Assembly: GCF_018448935.1 (NCBI RefSeq)
Contig: NZ_RCWC01000012.1
Location: forward strand, 1-64,000
Direction: 5' to 3'
Source of the DNA: Photorhabdus noenieputensis
GTDB lineage: Bacteria > Pseudomonadota > Gammaproteobacteria > Enterobacterales > Enterobacteriaceae
DNA: 64,000 bases
Shown here piece after piece: positions 46,150 to 55,763 of the stretch; position 1 is the stretch's first letter; every line of letters begins with the position of its first letter. A program made the position numbers and the translations under genes. A model generated the notes under the pieces. That model worked only from the letters and a program-made list of their open reading frames with translations, did not search any database and was not told the origin of the DNA.

Positions 46150-47301
46150 ATGGACAATTTTAAGATAAAAATAAAACATCATGTTGACCACGTTAAGAGC
46201 GCAGGCCAACACTGCACCACCGAAGAAACAACTAAGCAAGCATTAATATTGCCTTTTTTAGATATTCTTGGGTTCAGTCCGTATGACCCTCAAAAAGTTA
46301 AAGCCGAGTACGGGGCGGATTTCCCCGGGTTAAAAGCAAATGAGCGGGTTGATTATGCTTTGTTTTGCCAAGGTGTTCCAGTTATGTTTATCGAGGCAAA
46401 AGGATACAGCGAAAAGCTAGATAACCACTGCCCTCAGTTATCCAGATACTTTAATTCCACTCCAGAAGTGACTATTTCGGCAATTACAAATGGATTAGAG
46501 TGGCGCTTCTTTACCGATTTAAAACAAAAAAACGTAATGGATCCTACCCCATTCTTACGCATTAAAATGGATGAAGTTAGCGATGCAGATGTAAGCCAGC
46601 TCTATCGATTTAGACACGATAAATTCAAACCGGAAGCACTAAGAACGCTTGCAGAAGAAAGTGTTTACTTATCTGCTTTTACTAAAACCATCAGCACTAG
46701 CTTGAGAGATGTTGATAGTGAATTTGTGAGATATGTTGCTAATAGATCTAATGTCGAACGCCAACTAAATCAGCGCTTTATTGAATCAATCACCCCGTTG
46801 GTAAAACAAGCTGTTGAGAAATCTGTCAGCGCAATGGTGGTTTCCGGTCTTTCAAATAAACATGTTCCAATTGATGGAGTTCAAGACGAGATAGAACTTC
46901 AAGAAAATTCGAAAGAACCAGATGAGATAGTAGATCTAGATAACCCTAATATTGTTACCACCAAAAACGAATTAGCTCTATATGAAAAAGCAAAATCAAT
47001 AGTCGGGGATTCTGTTGACTTGCAATACAAAGATACAGAATCTTACTTTGGAATTCTTTATCAAGGAAAATCAAATAGATGGATAATAAGATACTTTGAC
47101 AAGAAGAATAAACCTTACATCCAGATACCTATTGAGCTAACGGATATATTAGCCAACGAAGTTAATAGAGCCGGATTATCCGCTAATAACTCAAGAATAT
47201 TTATAGAAGCTCCAGAAGATATATTGAGGATAACAGGTATTATCCTTGATGCTTTTGAGTTCGTTAAAAATGACGATAACTTTAGAAAGAAAGCACAATA
47301 A
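46150..47301 (+). CDS. HsdR N-terminal-like nuclease domain protein
   Basis: 383 residues. Residues about 20-150 match the type I restriction R-subunit N-terminal (HSDR_N) fold, a PD-(D/E)xK nuclease: ILPFLDILGFSPYDPQKVKAEYGADF, then RVDYALFCQGVPVMFIEAKG (Asp...Glu-x-Lys), then QLSRYFNSTPEVTISAITNGLEWRFF. There is no helicase part and no HsdM/S. The C-terminal half (about 270-370) is an unassigned domain (YKDTESYFGILYQGKSNRWIIRYFDKK). Pairs of a CI-like repressor and such a protein occur in prophages and defence loci. Expressed as an operon with the repressor, it may be an SOS- or phage-induced nuclease; that role is inference. Confidence 0.8.
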   Translation: MDNFKIKIKHHVDHVKSAGQHCTTEETTKQALILPFLDILGFSPYDPQKVKAEYGADFPGLKANERVDYALFCQGVPVMFIEAKGYSEKLDNHCPQLSRYFNSTPEVTISAITNGLEWRFFTDLKQKNVMDPTPFLRIKMDEVSDADVSQLYRFRHDKFKPEALRTLAEESVYLSAFTKTISTSLRDVDSEFVRYVANRSNVERQLNQRFIESITPLVKQAVEKSVSAMVVSGLSNKHVPIDGVQDEIELQENSKEPDEIVDLDNPNIVTTKNELALYEKAKSIVGDSVDLQYKDTESYFGILYQGKSNRWIIRYFDKKNKPYIQIPIELTDILANEVNRAGLSANNSRIFIEAPEDILRITGIILDAFEFVKNDDNFRKKAQ

Positions 47302-47307
47302 CATACC

Positions 47308-47330
47308 AGCCACCACTCGGTGGCTTTTCT
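47308..47330 (+). terminator. Terminator after the HsdR_N gene
   Basis: AGCCACC-ACTC-GGTGGCT followed by TTT, 7 bp after the stop codon. Confidence 0.75.
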
Positions 47331-47528
47331 GCCCTATATCCTTCACTATCATCTAAGAATGTCTAAGCAGTCACATTTTTAACAATCAATAAAAATAAAA
47401 TCCATATTAAAAACAAGCATTACTTGTTTTCATAAACCAATACTTGTATACCCCTAATCATCTTAATATGACTCGCTACCGTCTAGAAGAACTATCCGCA
47501 AGTCTGAGAAAAACAACGTAGTGTTGTC

Positions 47529-48036
47529 TTTCTAAACTGCCTGTGCGGCAGTAAACATCATACAGACAATTTTGTTTTTGTAGGTAGATTTCTAAGCTGC
47601 CTGTGCGGCAGTAAACTCGCGCTCTCTCTGTGGGTTCGGAAGGTTACTTTTCTAAGCTGCCTGTGCGGCAGTAAACTGTTTCTTTTCCGTCTCCGCAGCA
47701 TTCGGGACTTTCTAAGCTGCCTGTGCGGCAGTAAACGTCGTGATGAGGACGGGAAAATCATTAAGAAATTTCTAAGCTGCCTGTACGGCAGTACACAAAG
47801 AAAACATATGGCTATTTCTCTGCCGAAATTTCTAAGCTGCCTGTACGGCAGTACACTGCGTTTTAATGCTGACGAAAAAACGCCATTCTTTCTAAGCTGC
47901 CTGTACGGCAGTACACAATTTTCATTTACGCTAGCCAAAATAAGTATATTTCTAAGCTGCCTGTACGGCAGTACACCCAATATCTTCAAGAACTGAGCAG
48001 CTAGTTCTTTTCTAAGCTGCCTGTACGGCAGTACAC
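47529..48036 (-). CRISPR. Type I-F CRISPR array, nine repeats and eight 32-bp spacers
   Basis: 28-bp repeats start at 47529 and then every 60 bp (47589, 47649, 47709, 47769, 47829, 47889, 47949, 48009). On the minus strand each reads GT-TACTGCCG-ACAGGCAGCTTAGAAA, the I-F (Ypest) repeat with the CTGCCG/CGGCAG hairpin. All spacers are 32 bp. Two repeat versions occur: five leader-side repeats have GTGTACTGCCGTACAG and four distal ones have GTTTACTGCCGCACAG. The most distal (47529) has a further change (TTTAGAAA end), marking the trailer. Transcription is therefore from the 48037 side leftward. No cas genes lie in this window, so processing depends on a Cas6f elsewhere. Confidence 0.95.
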
Positions 48037-48190
48037 TGTTACATATTAACTCCAACCCACTGACTATCAAAGAATATATTTATAAAAAGCTCAAAAACCC
48101 TTTTTTAAAGAAGAGATTGCATTACATTAAAAATCAATAAGTTATAATTGATTGCTAAAAAAGGGTTAAAAATCAGGTTCAGGAATACCC
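48037..48190 (-). promoter_or_regulatory. CRISPR leader
   Basis: AT-rich, repeat-free DNA directly upstream (minus strand) of the first consensus repeat. It contains CCCTTTTTT and AAAAAAGGG stretches around 48095-48170 typical of I-F leaders. Absence of a further repeat past 48036 places the acquisition end here. Confidence 0.65.
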
Positions 48191-48225
48191 GCGTTTTTAA
48201 GTTACCATTGACACAATTTTCTTAG

Positions 48226-48936
48226 CTAACGACTACGTTTCAAGAAATCTTCTACCTTATCCCATTCATCACTCAGCGGAATCGATTTCTTTCCATCCGG
48301 AGATACAAGATAATAACGGTCGTAAGATCCGGATTTTTCCTTATACAGATGTTCTTCTGTGATGATATATCCCTCATATCGGCCTGACTCCACAATATCA
48401 AGCCCATTGCCATATGTGATGACATCAGATATTTTTCCTGTTCTATTATCAACAGACCTAATTTCATTCGCTGTCGCTGAGCTCATACACTCAAGATATG
48501 TTTTAGATGCATCAGGAGAAAGACTAATACTCCACGTTGGACACAACTTTTTATCATATCCTATTTGAACCGCTGTATGTCCCTTGCCTGAAACAACCAT
48601 TTTTGATTCAATTTCACCATCACCCTTTATCCGTTTGAGATACAACGCATAATGATAAGGAAAACCACAACAGTCATCTTCCGGATCTTCACTTTTTGCT
48701 GGATATGAAATCAACTTTGCAGCAATCTTTTTATCTTTCGAGATTACTGTCTGTAAAACTTTGTGAGGTTCATCAATATTATCAGATAATATCTTTCCTT
48801 TAAAACAAAGCTCCTTCTCTTTATTAACAGAAAAAACCTCTACTCCTATTGGACAGGTCTCAGCAGCATTTATTTGGCCCGGCACATTTAACAGTAAAAA
48901 TGCTAGGATATATTTTCTCATCATCGACAACCTCAT
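48226..48936 (-). CDS. Secreted protein of unknown function
   Basis: 236 residues, TTAGGA ribosome site. A signal peptide (about 1-24, MMRKYILAFLLLNVPGQINA) is followed by a Cys-containing mature protein (ETCPIG, ELCFKGK, DDCCGFPYHYAL, KLCPTW, YLECMS), so exported and probably disulphide-bonded. The SPDASKTYL and LVSPDGKKSIPL segments resemble beta-propeller/lipoprotein-type repeats. I do not recognise the family. It could be a periplasmic immunity-like or surface protein. A start at the internal ATG (48924) is also possible. Confidence 0.7.
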   Translation of the reverse strand: MRLSMMRKYILAFLLLNVPGQINAAETCPIGVEVFSVNKEKELCFKGKILSDNIDEPHKVLQTVISKDKKIAAKLISYPAKSEDPEDDCCGFPYHYALYLKRIKGDGEIESKMVVSGKGHTAVQIGYDKKLCPTWSISLSPDASKTYLECMSSATANEIRSVDNRTGKISDVITYGNGLDIVESGRYEGYIITEEHLYKEKSGSYDRYYLVSPDGKKSIPLSDEWDKVEDFLKRSR

Positions 48937-49915
48937 TTTATATTCCTAAGGAAGATCACTATAAAACATAGCTAATCCATATCACCTAAATTATCTATTA
49001 ATGCGATATTACTTACAGCACCATAAAATAAATAAGCTATCGTGGTCAATATATCGACACCATTTGGAAATATCAACACCTATAATCAATGAAACTCCTT
49101 GCTAAGGCTCTTTATTATACAATTAAAGGATTACGGTTTATTATGAAATCCCCTAAATTTTTCATATTTATTTATTTTTTTATCTCATAAATTTCAATTA
49201 TCATAATTTCACAAAAATTTAACACAATCACAGAGACACCCCATTTGACCTTGCAAATAATACTGTCAACCAAGGGGTTTTCATTAATACCAGAAACGAT
49301 CAATCTATTGATCGATACAATACTCCAAGACTATCGATAACCGTTCACCAATAAATGTTATCGAAAAAATAAGTATTTCCGACTATCATTGATCATTCAG
49401 AAAAAATATCATAATTAAATAATTACTCTAAAAAATAATATTTATAAATATATTTCTATTTATTTAAAATTTCTTTATTAAATAATAAAATATTTAATTA
49501 TTAGTATATTCTTTCTTTAAAAATAAATTATTTCCCCATGCCATATAATAAAGTTATTTTAAGTGAAATTATTACTTAAATAATTTAGATGATCTCTTAA
49601 GTAATCAGCAAGGATTTACTATGCAAAATATAAAAAGTACACTAAGCAGTATCACTTTAATCTTAAGTTATATGTAGAATAAAAATAGAGTCATTTGAAC
49701 ACATAAATTATATTTAATAAGCTTAAAATATGAATAAAAATTCCTCTACCAAGCTAAAACATATTTTAAAACGATGTAAAAGCACCTTACTAAAAACTCA
49801 TTTATTTGGAAGCTACCGCGAGAAAAATGGTTACCCTCTTTTACACCCTATAAATATTGATCACTTAGGGTCACAGAGTACTATAAACTTATCATCAGCT
49901 ACATAGGCATTAATC
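48937..49915. other. Long AT-rich region before the PAS4-LuxR array
   Basis: About 980 bp of very AT-rich DNA. The only recognisable item is a short decayed LuxR start at 49621. The rest contains no gene or RNA I can support; the region just before 49916 should hold the first array promoter. Confidence 0.45.
49621..49677 (+). pseudogene. Decayed 5' end of a PAS4-LuxR gene
   Basis: ATG plus 17 codons (MQNIKSTLSSITLILSYM) then TAG. The start aligns with MQHIKNRPNNITPQLIHMW of the 55014 gene, with the Trp codon changed to a stop, and a similar AAGGA-type upstream. No further alignable sequence follows. Confidence 0.5.
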
Positions 49916-50590
49916 ATGAAAAAAATTAATGAAACATATATTTCACCACAAATAATAAACACAATGGAAGCAAGCAATGAACCGTGGGGAATTAAAGATA
50001 AAAATTCACGCTTTATTTATGGTAATCTGGCCCTAAAATCTATTCAAAATATTCCAACATCATTTGATTATGAAGGTTTTTTTGATAACGAACTTCCCTG
50101 GAGTGGAGCAGAATTTGCAAAAGAATTTATTGATCATGATAAAATTGTAATGACAAAAGGGAAAAAAATCTGTTCACTCGAAACATATACATATGGAAAA
50201 GAAAAAATCTTATCATCTTACTTCCAAGAGAAATTACCACTGTATAACGATGCAAAGGAATGCATAGGTATCTTTTTTCATGGATGGAAAGCCAAAGATT
50301 TTTCATTAATTAACCTATATCAATATTATAATTATCTACCCACATCTATTATATTCCAACCGCCAGCAGATACTTTTACACAACGTGAATGGGATGTTAT
50401 TTTCTTCTTTCTACAAAAGTACACCCGGAAACAGATTGGAAAAATATTAAATATTACTTATCGTACAGTTGAATCTCATATGGCCAGTATATATCACAAG
50501 ATAGGTGTTAACTCCAGTCAACAACTGGAAGAATATTGTCTCATCAACAATTTTAAACGCTATGTACCAGAGAAATTTTTACTATTTTAA
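49916..50590 (+). CDS. PAS4-LuxR solo, array member 1
   Basis: 224 residues. N-terminal PAS4-type sensor (about 10-135, SNEPWGIKDKNSRFIYGN, FDYEGFFDNELPWSGAEFAKEF, HGWKAKDFS). C-terminal LuxR helix-turn-helix (about 152-212, TFTQREWDVIFFFLQKYTRKQIGKILNITYRTVESHMASIYHKIGVNSSQQLEEYC). There is no acyl-homoserine-lactone domain and no luxI nearby, so it is a solo that likely reads a non-AHL signal; in Photorhabdus such PAS4 proteins are thought to sense host-derived molecules. Together with member 2 it forms a distinct subgroup (Y-x-H-KIG, KFLL end) from the tandem block further right. It stands 600 bp from its neighbour, with its own promoter region. Confidence 0.9.
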   Translation: MKKINETYISPQIINTMEASNEPWGIKDKNSRFIYGNLALKSIQNIPTSFDYEGFFDNELPWSGAEFAKEFIDHDKIVMTKGKKICSLETYTYGKEKILSSYFQEKLPLYNDAKECIGIFFHGWKAKDFSLINLYQYYNYLPTSIIFQPPADTFTQREWDVIFFFLQKYTRKQIGKILNITYRTVESHMASIYHKIGVNSSQQLEEYCLINNFKRYVPEKFLLF

Positions 50591-51199
50591 TAACTCTGTT
50601 TTAGTCATAAAGAACACGATTAAATAATCTATACCCTATGAATTTCAAGATGGATCGCGACGGCAAGGGAGCGAATCCCCGGGAGCATAGATAACTATAT
50701 GACCGGGGTGAGCGAATGCAGCCAACAAAGAGGCAACTTGAAAGATGACGGGTATATAAACAAATCATTTAAATAATCACCTGAATAATTAAGTAGTATT
50801 ATGCCAACGAAAAAAATACAATCAAAACAATACCATTATTGAACTAATTTAGCCGTATAAGAAAGTTATAATATCATGTAAAAAATGATTATTTATCAAA
50901 AATCCCCCTCTCTCGATTACCTATCAATATCGCAATTTCCCTGAAAATTACGATGTTATGAGATTTTTAACTGATAAATTAGCCTCATCTATTGCAGAAA
51001 ATGCTGTTAATTATATTAAGAAAATCCATCCAAAATAAAATTAGCAATAGCATATATAATTAAACGATTGTCGTAATAAAAATAGCCATGATAATTATTT
51101 TATGAAAAAGTCTGTCATTGCTGGTAATAAAGTATTAAACTGACAATATGATTCAAACATATCACAACTTAAACACAAATCGTAAAAAGGAATAATAAT
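50591..51199. other. Spacer with full-length ERIC element
   Basis: About 610 bp between array members 1 and 2, holding the ERIC repeat at 50630-50756 and AT-rich sequence without genes. A stretch near 50950-51040 (ATGAGATTTTTAACTGATAAATTAGCC) opens briefly but shows no conserved motif. Confidence 0.5.
50630..50756 (+). repeat. ERIC element (full length, 127 bp)
   Basis: Imperfect palindrome from TATACCCTATGAATTTCAAG to CTTGAAAGATGACGGGTATA. It contains the diagnostic core GAATCCCCGGGAGC...TGACCGGGGTGAGCGAATG. The 127-bp length is that of canonical enterobacterial ERIC sequences. Confidence 0.92.
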
Positions 51200-51868
51200 A
51201 TGAGTAATCACATAGCTATATCATCTCAAATTATTAATACACTGGCCATAAGCAATGAGCCTTGGGGAATTAAAGATAAACACTCATGCTTTATCTACGG
51301 CAATATAGCATTAAAATCTCTTCAAAACTTTTCAAGTTCATTTGAATTTGAGGGGTTTTATGAAAATGAACTTCCTTGGGATAGTGCTAAATTTGCGGAA
51401 GAATTTATTAATCATGACAAAAAAGTAATGGAAAAACAGCAGAGAATATGCTCAATAGAAACTCATATATTTGGCAAAGATCAAACCCTATCGTCTTACT
51501 TTTTCGAAAAATCACCTTTTTACCATAAAGATGGAGAGTGTATCGGAGTTATATATCATGGCTGGAAAGCACAAGATTATTCATTAGCCTATTTACATCA
51601 ATACCACGACAAACTGCCGACTTCAATTATGCTCCAGCCACCAACTGATCTTTTTACTCAACGTGAGTGGGATATCATTTTCCTCTTCTTACAGAAAAAT
51701 ACCCGAAAGCAGATTGGGCGGATACTGAATCTAGCCTATCGCACGGTTGAATCTTATATGGCTCGGATATACCATAAGATAGGTATTAACTCTAGCCAGC
51801 AATTGGAAGAGTATTGCCGAACCTATAATTTTAATCACTATATACCGGAAAAGTTTTTATTATCTTAG
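51200..51868 (+). CDS. PAS4-LuxR solo, array member 2
   Basis: 222 residues with an AAAGGAATAAT site. Sensor half has the NIALKSLQNFSSSFEFEGFYENELPWDSAKF variant with Asp-Ser in place of the Gly-Ala of most members. HTH: FTQREWDIIFLFLQKNTRKQIGRILNLAYRTVESYMARIYHKIG. About 65% identical to member 1. Downstream is a graveyard of decayed copies rather than an intact gene. Confidence 0.9.
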   Translation: MSNHIAISSQIINTLAISNEPWGIKDKHSCFIYGNIALKSLQNFSSSFEFEGFYENELPWDSAKFAEEFINHDKKVMEKQQRICSIETHIFGKDQTLSSYFFEKSPFYHKDGECIGVIYHGWKAQDYSLAYLHQYHDKLPTSIMLQPPTDLFTQREWDIIFLFLQKNTRKQIGRILNLAYRTVESYMARIYHKIGINSSQQLEEYCRTYNFNHYIPEKFLLS

Positions 51869-52087
51869 ATTACGTATTTATTCCCGGTTTTTCCATACTG
51901 TTCTTATCCATCATTGATGGAGAAAATAGCCAGCCCTGTTGGAATATTTTTATTTTAAAATATTATATTTAATAATCTTCAAAAGTTATATATGAACTCA
52001 TCAGGGCTTAAAAAACCATCCTTATTACCATGCAGCAAAAAATATATAGGATAGTGTTCATAATGATAGTTTATAAAAGAGAAGGAA

Positions 52088-52267
52088 TCCTGTTCTACTT
52101 ATATAAATGCCTAATCTATTAAAGCCAATAAGTTACCTAAAAACTTTAATATTATTGAGTATACTGATAAAGAATTACCTACATCAAATAATCATTTCTT
52201 AAACCAAAAAAAAGATCATAATCAAGCGAATATAGACTTTATTATCCACCACCTTACAAATAAATAA
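52088..52267 (+). pseudogene. Decayed PAS4-LuxR fragment
   Basis: In one frame the DNA reads SCSTYINA-stop-SIKANKLPKNFNIIEYTDKELPTSNN then HFLNQKKDHNQANIDFIIHHLTNK-stop. This lines up with SKFIYANAAFYQLLNLPEDFDITGLSTGELPS of the 55014 sensor domain. Only the middle of the PAS4 domain survives; there is no start or HTH. Confidence 0.6.
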
Positions 52268-52716
52268 CTTATTAATTACATATCAATATTAATCGTCACT
52301 ATTCATAGCTATAATTTTTCATACAATTTAATATCACTGCTAAGTGACATTACTTATAAATATAAATACTTTCATAGAAAATAACTTTCTCTATCATATT
52401 TATGTTTAAAATATCTTTATAAAAAAACCACACAACCAATTGATAATAATATATTTCTTGAAGAGAAAATCATTATTCTCTATTATATAATCAGACTATT
52501 TCAACTATAATCATCTAATTAATTTTTCAGATAGCCAAAATGATAAAACAATTAATGGCAGACACTAATAATATAGCTAATTATATTCAACCAACTTGCC
52601 GAATTTTAATTTACACCTCAGCAATGTTTTTCACTATTTTCATTGTGAAGTTAAATTGAGCATAAACTCAAATCTTAATAACTAAATTTTGAGGACATAA
52701 GAATAAGAGTGATATT

Positions 52717-53212
52717 ATGAGTAGAAAAATAATTAACACATTAGCGAAAAGTCATGATCCAAGGGAGAATAAAGGACATAAGCACATGTTTTATTTACGT
52801 TAAGCAAGCATGTAAACATGTTCAAAATATTCCAAGTTCTTTTAACTACGAAGGACTTTATAAAGATAAACTTCCCTAGGATGGGGCTGAGCTTGCCAAA
52901 AAATACATGGCTATGATAAAAAAACAATAAAAAAAGAAGAAAGAATATGCTCACTTGAAACATATTCCCCAGCCACTGACTGATTTATTTACTCAACAGG
53001 AATGGGATATTACATCCCTACTTTTACAAAAATATAATAATAGGAAAATTAGTATAATATTCAATATTACCTATCGCGAGATTAAAATTTACTCTCTATA
53101 GATATAAAACAAACTTGGTATTAATTCCAGCTTTCCATTGAAAGAATATTGTCGCATAAATAATTATGGTCTCTATATGACAGAAAAATTTGTGCAACCG
53201 GGAAGTAAGAAT
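52717..53212 (+). pseudogene. Decayed PAS4-LuxR gene with internal deletion
   Basis: From the ATG at 52717 the frame reads MSRKIINTLAKSHDPRENKGHKHMFYLR-stop, but shifted frames continue as QACKHVQNIPSSFNYEGLYKDKLP and EERICSLETY. The text then jumps into PPATDLFTQQEWDITSLLLQKYNNRKISIIFNITYREI, an internal loss of about 120 codons of the sensor. The HTH has its own stops, and the tail YCRINNYGLYMTEKFVQPGS matches family ends. Clear family relic. Confidence 0.8.
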
Positions 53213-53279
53213 ATCATCAACATAATTTGTTCCAATAAATTATAATCAAACTCCATAAGTTCTAAAACTTCCTGCTGGC

Positions 53280-54083
53280 TTAGTCCCGATTTAGTTTATC
53301 CATTTTTGTCCTAGCTTCTTCGAGTTGAAATTCTGTTGCACCACACTCCTGTGATACTGGCATTATCGTATTAAAACCCCGGTCTACAGTTCTCCTTAAA
53401 TCATTGGCATCCTGCCGTATTTTCTCAGGGGTATTACGTCCCCTATAAGTTGTACTGAGTTTTCTATGGACATCAGCAAGAACAATTATGGCCGCTATAT
53501 TTTTCTATAATTTTTCCAGTAAACTTGAACCGCAGAAGTCGAAGGAATATGATCAGTATGTGTTCCATTCCTTAGTCTCCCCGTAAAGTTTCTATACAAA
53601 TCCACTTCAAACAACTTCACCGGCGGCATATTAGGGATGGCGAGTATCGGGATATAATTCCGAAAATCCTTCTCTTCCAGCATCGGCAATAAGGTTATCT
53701 GCGACGGAATAAATAGTCGTTCTTCATTCCAGGTATGAGGCGGAACCTTGAATTCCTGTTCACTCGGCGTCCATAAAATCGTCGGTCAATTTTCCCTTGG
53801 TTCCCAGAATTCATAATTACCAGTGACCAGATTCAGTCTCATCATACGAACCGGCACTTTACTGAACCGTTCAACAATTTCACTAAGATGATATCGATTT
53901 AAGTAATTCTCTTCGCCCTCATTCAATCCCGGTGAATAAAGCAGTCCCATTAATCCGACTGTCAATGGATTCGGTGCCGCCAGCCAGCGTCCGGCACTGG
54001 TAACGCCGCCGCCAATAATATAAGTCGGGATGTTTACCACAGGTAGTTTTATCACCAGCTAGCAGATAATACCCTATTGCCAT
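53280..54083 (-). pseudogene. Broken PAAR / S-type pyocin / nuclease effector gene
   Basis: Minus strand. The ATG at 54083 opens MAIGYYLLAGDKTTCGK, the classic start of PAAR spike proteins. The reading then continues in another frame as TSAGRWLAAPNPLTVGLMGLLYSPGLNEGEENYL, KVPVRMMRLNLVTGNYEFWEP, an in-frame TGA at 53788-53786, [20 protein letters not shown], and [34 protein letters not shown] third shift gives AAIIVLADVHRKLSTTYRGRNTPEKIRQDANDLRR...KMDKLNRD to a stop at 53280. These blocks are those of PAAR-S-pyocin-HNH-type nuclease effectors of type VI secretion. Deletions removed most of the PAAR body. No immunity gene is seen beside it. Confidence 0.75.
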
Positions 54084-55013
54084 CTATTCACCCACCATTG
54101 AATAATCGTATTAAATATTTATTTAAAATAAATTTAAACAATATTATTTCTACCTAAGAACTAATATATGATCAATAATGCAAAAAATTTAAATTAAAAA
54201 AATAAAAATATTCTGAAATTGATGAAAGTTAAGTCAATTTTTTGCCTCTGGCGTTACCTCACCAGTACCGTCAAACCAGAAAATCATTGATAAAAACCGC
54301 AAGAAATGGGGTAAGAACGTAATTGCAACAAACATATAAGTGGAACTTGAAATACAACTTTATATCTTGAGCTATACCATTTTAAGTAAGTTTTTTATTT
54401 AATTATTCTCCAAAAATTTAATTTCATAGAATTTACCTAACCTTAATTTTATTTAAGAATAGCTATTGTTAGCAGCAAACAAATTCAGACGCGGTTTTTA
54501 GGCTGAAAACTCCATATAGTTGATTATTCTGATAATTCCACAATATATTATACCGAATTACGATGACCAGTATATGCCGTTTAAAAAGCATTCTTTAATT
54601 GATCGAATATTATTCCGATTAAATGCCATTTTTTCGCCGTTATTCTGCCCCAAAGATAACACCTTCTTTTTCATTCTATTACCGATCATCTTTATAACAA
54701 CCACTCCCTCATGCTTCGGTTAATGGCTGAAAGTTTTTGACCTACATCACTTAATTACTTATGACTTAAAAACATTATTCATTAATTTTACTGTTTAGTA
54801 AACAAACTAAAATGTTTTTATATAGAATAGTATCTTACGTTATATTCATTCACAATAAAAATATCGTTATATAACAATAAAAGGATTAATTAATAAATAT
54901 ATGTATTTTGACGAGAAAGTAATTATATTCTATTATATTACCAAGGCATTTTAAGTATAATTAGTTAGCAAACACGTCAGATAACAACTGAAATAATCGT
55001 TCAGGAGTCAATA
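54084..55013. other. AT-rich region before array member 3
   Basis: About 930 bp. An open frame at 54520-54723 (67 residues, basic start MPFKKHSLIDRILFRLNAIF with a hydrophobic stretch) is the only coding candidate, unsupported. Otherwise nothing recognised apart from the promoter region of the next gene. Confidence 0.4.
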
Positions 55014-55706
55014 ATGCAACATATAAAAAACAGACCTAATAATATCACTCCACAATTAATTCATATGTGGGAAAACAGTGGTGAACCTTGGGGAGCTAAA
55101 GATCTCCAATCAAAATTCATTTATGCCAATGCCGCCTTTTATCAACTACTCAATTTGCCGGAAGATTTCGATATTACCGGGCTTTCAACCGGTGAATTAC
55201 CCTCACCTATTGCAGAATATGAAAAAGAATGCCACCGTCAGGATCAAAAAGTTATTCAAACAATGCAACGCGTTAGTTCACTAGAAACGCATCCATTTGA
55301 AGAACATAAGATTAAACAAATCTATCTTTGTAATAAATATCCACTTTGTGATGAAGATGGCAATTGCATTGGGATCACTTTTCATATGTGCAAAACCCAA
55401 AATTTTTCCACTGCTTACTACTATGACAAAACGCCTCCGGCAACGTTGGAATTTATCGCCCCTAATGACAAACTAACGCAAACTGAATGGGAAGTTCTCT
55501 TTCTAACTCTACGCTCATTAGATGAAGAGGAAATCGGTGAGGAGTTAATGATAAGTACCGAAGATGTGGTTAATCATATTCAATCAATTTATCAAAAATT
55601 CAACTTACCATTACATGCAGAATTAAAAGATTTCTGTAGAGAAAATAAACTTGATGCTTATATTCCAGCAAGATTCGTCACTATCGGGAGTTTAGAGTTA
55701 AATTGA
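55014..55706 (+). CDS. Divergent PAS4-LuxR-like protein, array member 3
   Basis: 230 residues, ribosome site CAGGAG. The sensor half keeps the framework (SGEPWGAKDLQSKFIYANAAFYQLLNLPEDFDITGLSTGELPSPIAEYEKE, CNKYPLCDEDGNCIGITFHMCKTQNFS). The HTH is strongly altered: LTQTEWEVLFLTLRSLDEEEIGEELMISTEDVVNHIQSIYQKFNL. Here the acidic DEEEIGEEL and STEDVVN replace the basic KQIGR and YRTVE contacts. Reduced DNA binding or a changed target is likely. Its 3' end (LEGSLELN-stop-type bases, GAGTTAAATTGATTATAA) recurs after each mini-ORF downstream. It is first in the dense block, 57 bp before member 4. Confidence 0.85.
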   Translation: MQHIKNRPNNITPQLIHMWENSGEPWGAKDLQSKFIYANAAFYQLLNLPEDFDITGLSTGELPSPIAEYEKECHRQDQKVIQTMQRVSSLETHPFEEHKIKQIYLCNKYPLCDEDGNCIGITFHMCKTQNFSTAYYYDKTPPATLEFIAPNDKLTQTEWEVLFLTLRSLDEEEIGEELMISTEDVVNHIQSIYQKFNLPLHAELKDFCRENKLDAYIPARFVTIGSLELN

Positions 55707-55763
55707 TTATAAAATTAAACATCAATAATCTAATTTTAAGGCTAGAAAAACAGGAGTGATAAC

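Noticed and set aside
47558-48070. Minus-strand 170-residue open frame with repeated LPYRQLRK units
   Set aside because: It is produced by reading through the 60-bp-period CRISPR array; the repeated peptide is the repeat itself.
54520-54723. 67-residue open frame with a hydrophobic end
   Set aside because: No ribosome site and no homology recognised; the region is otherwise non-coding.
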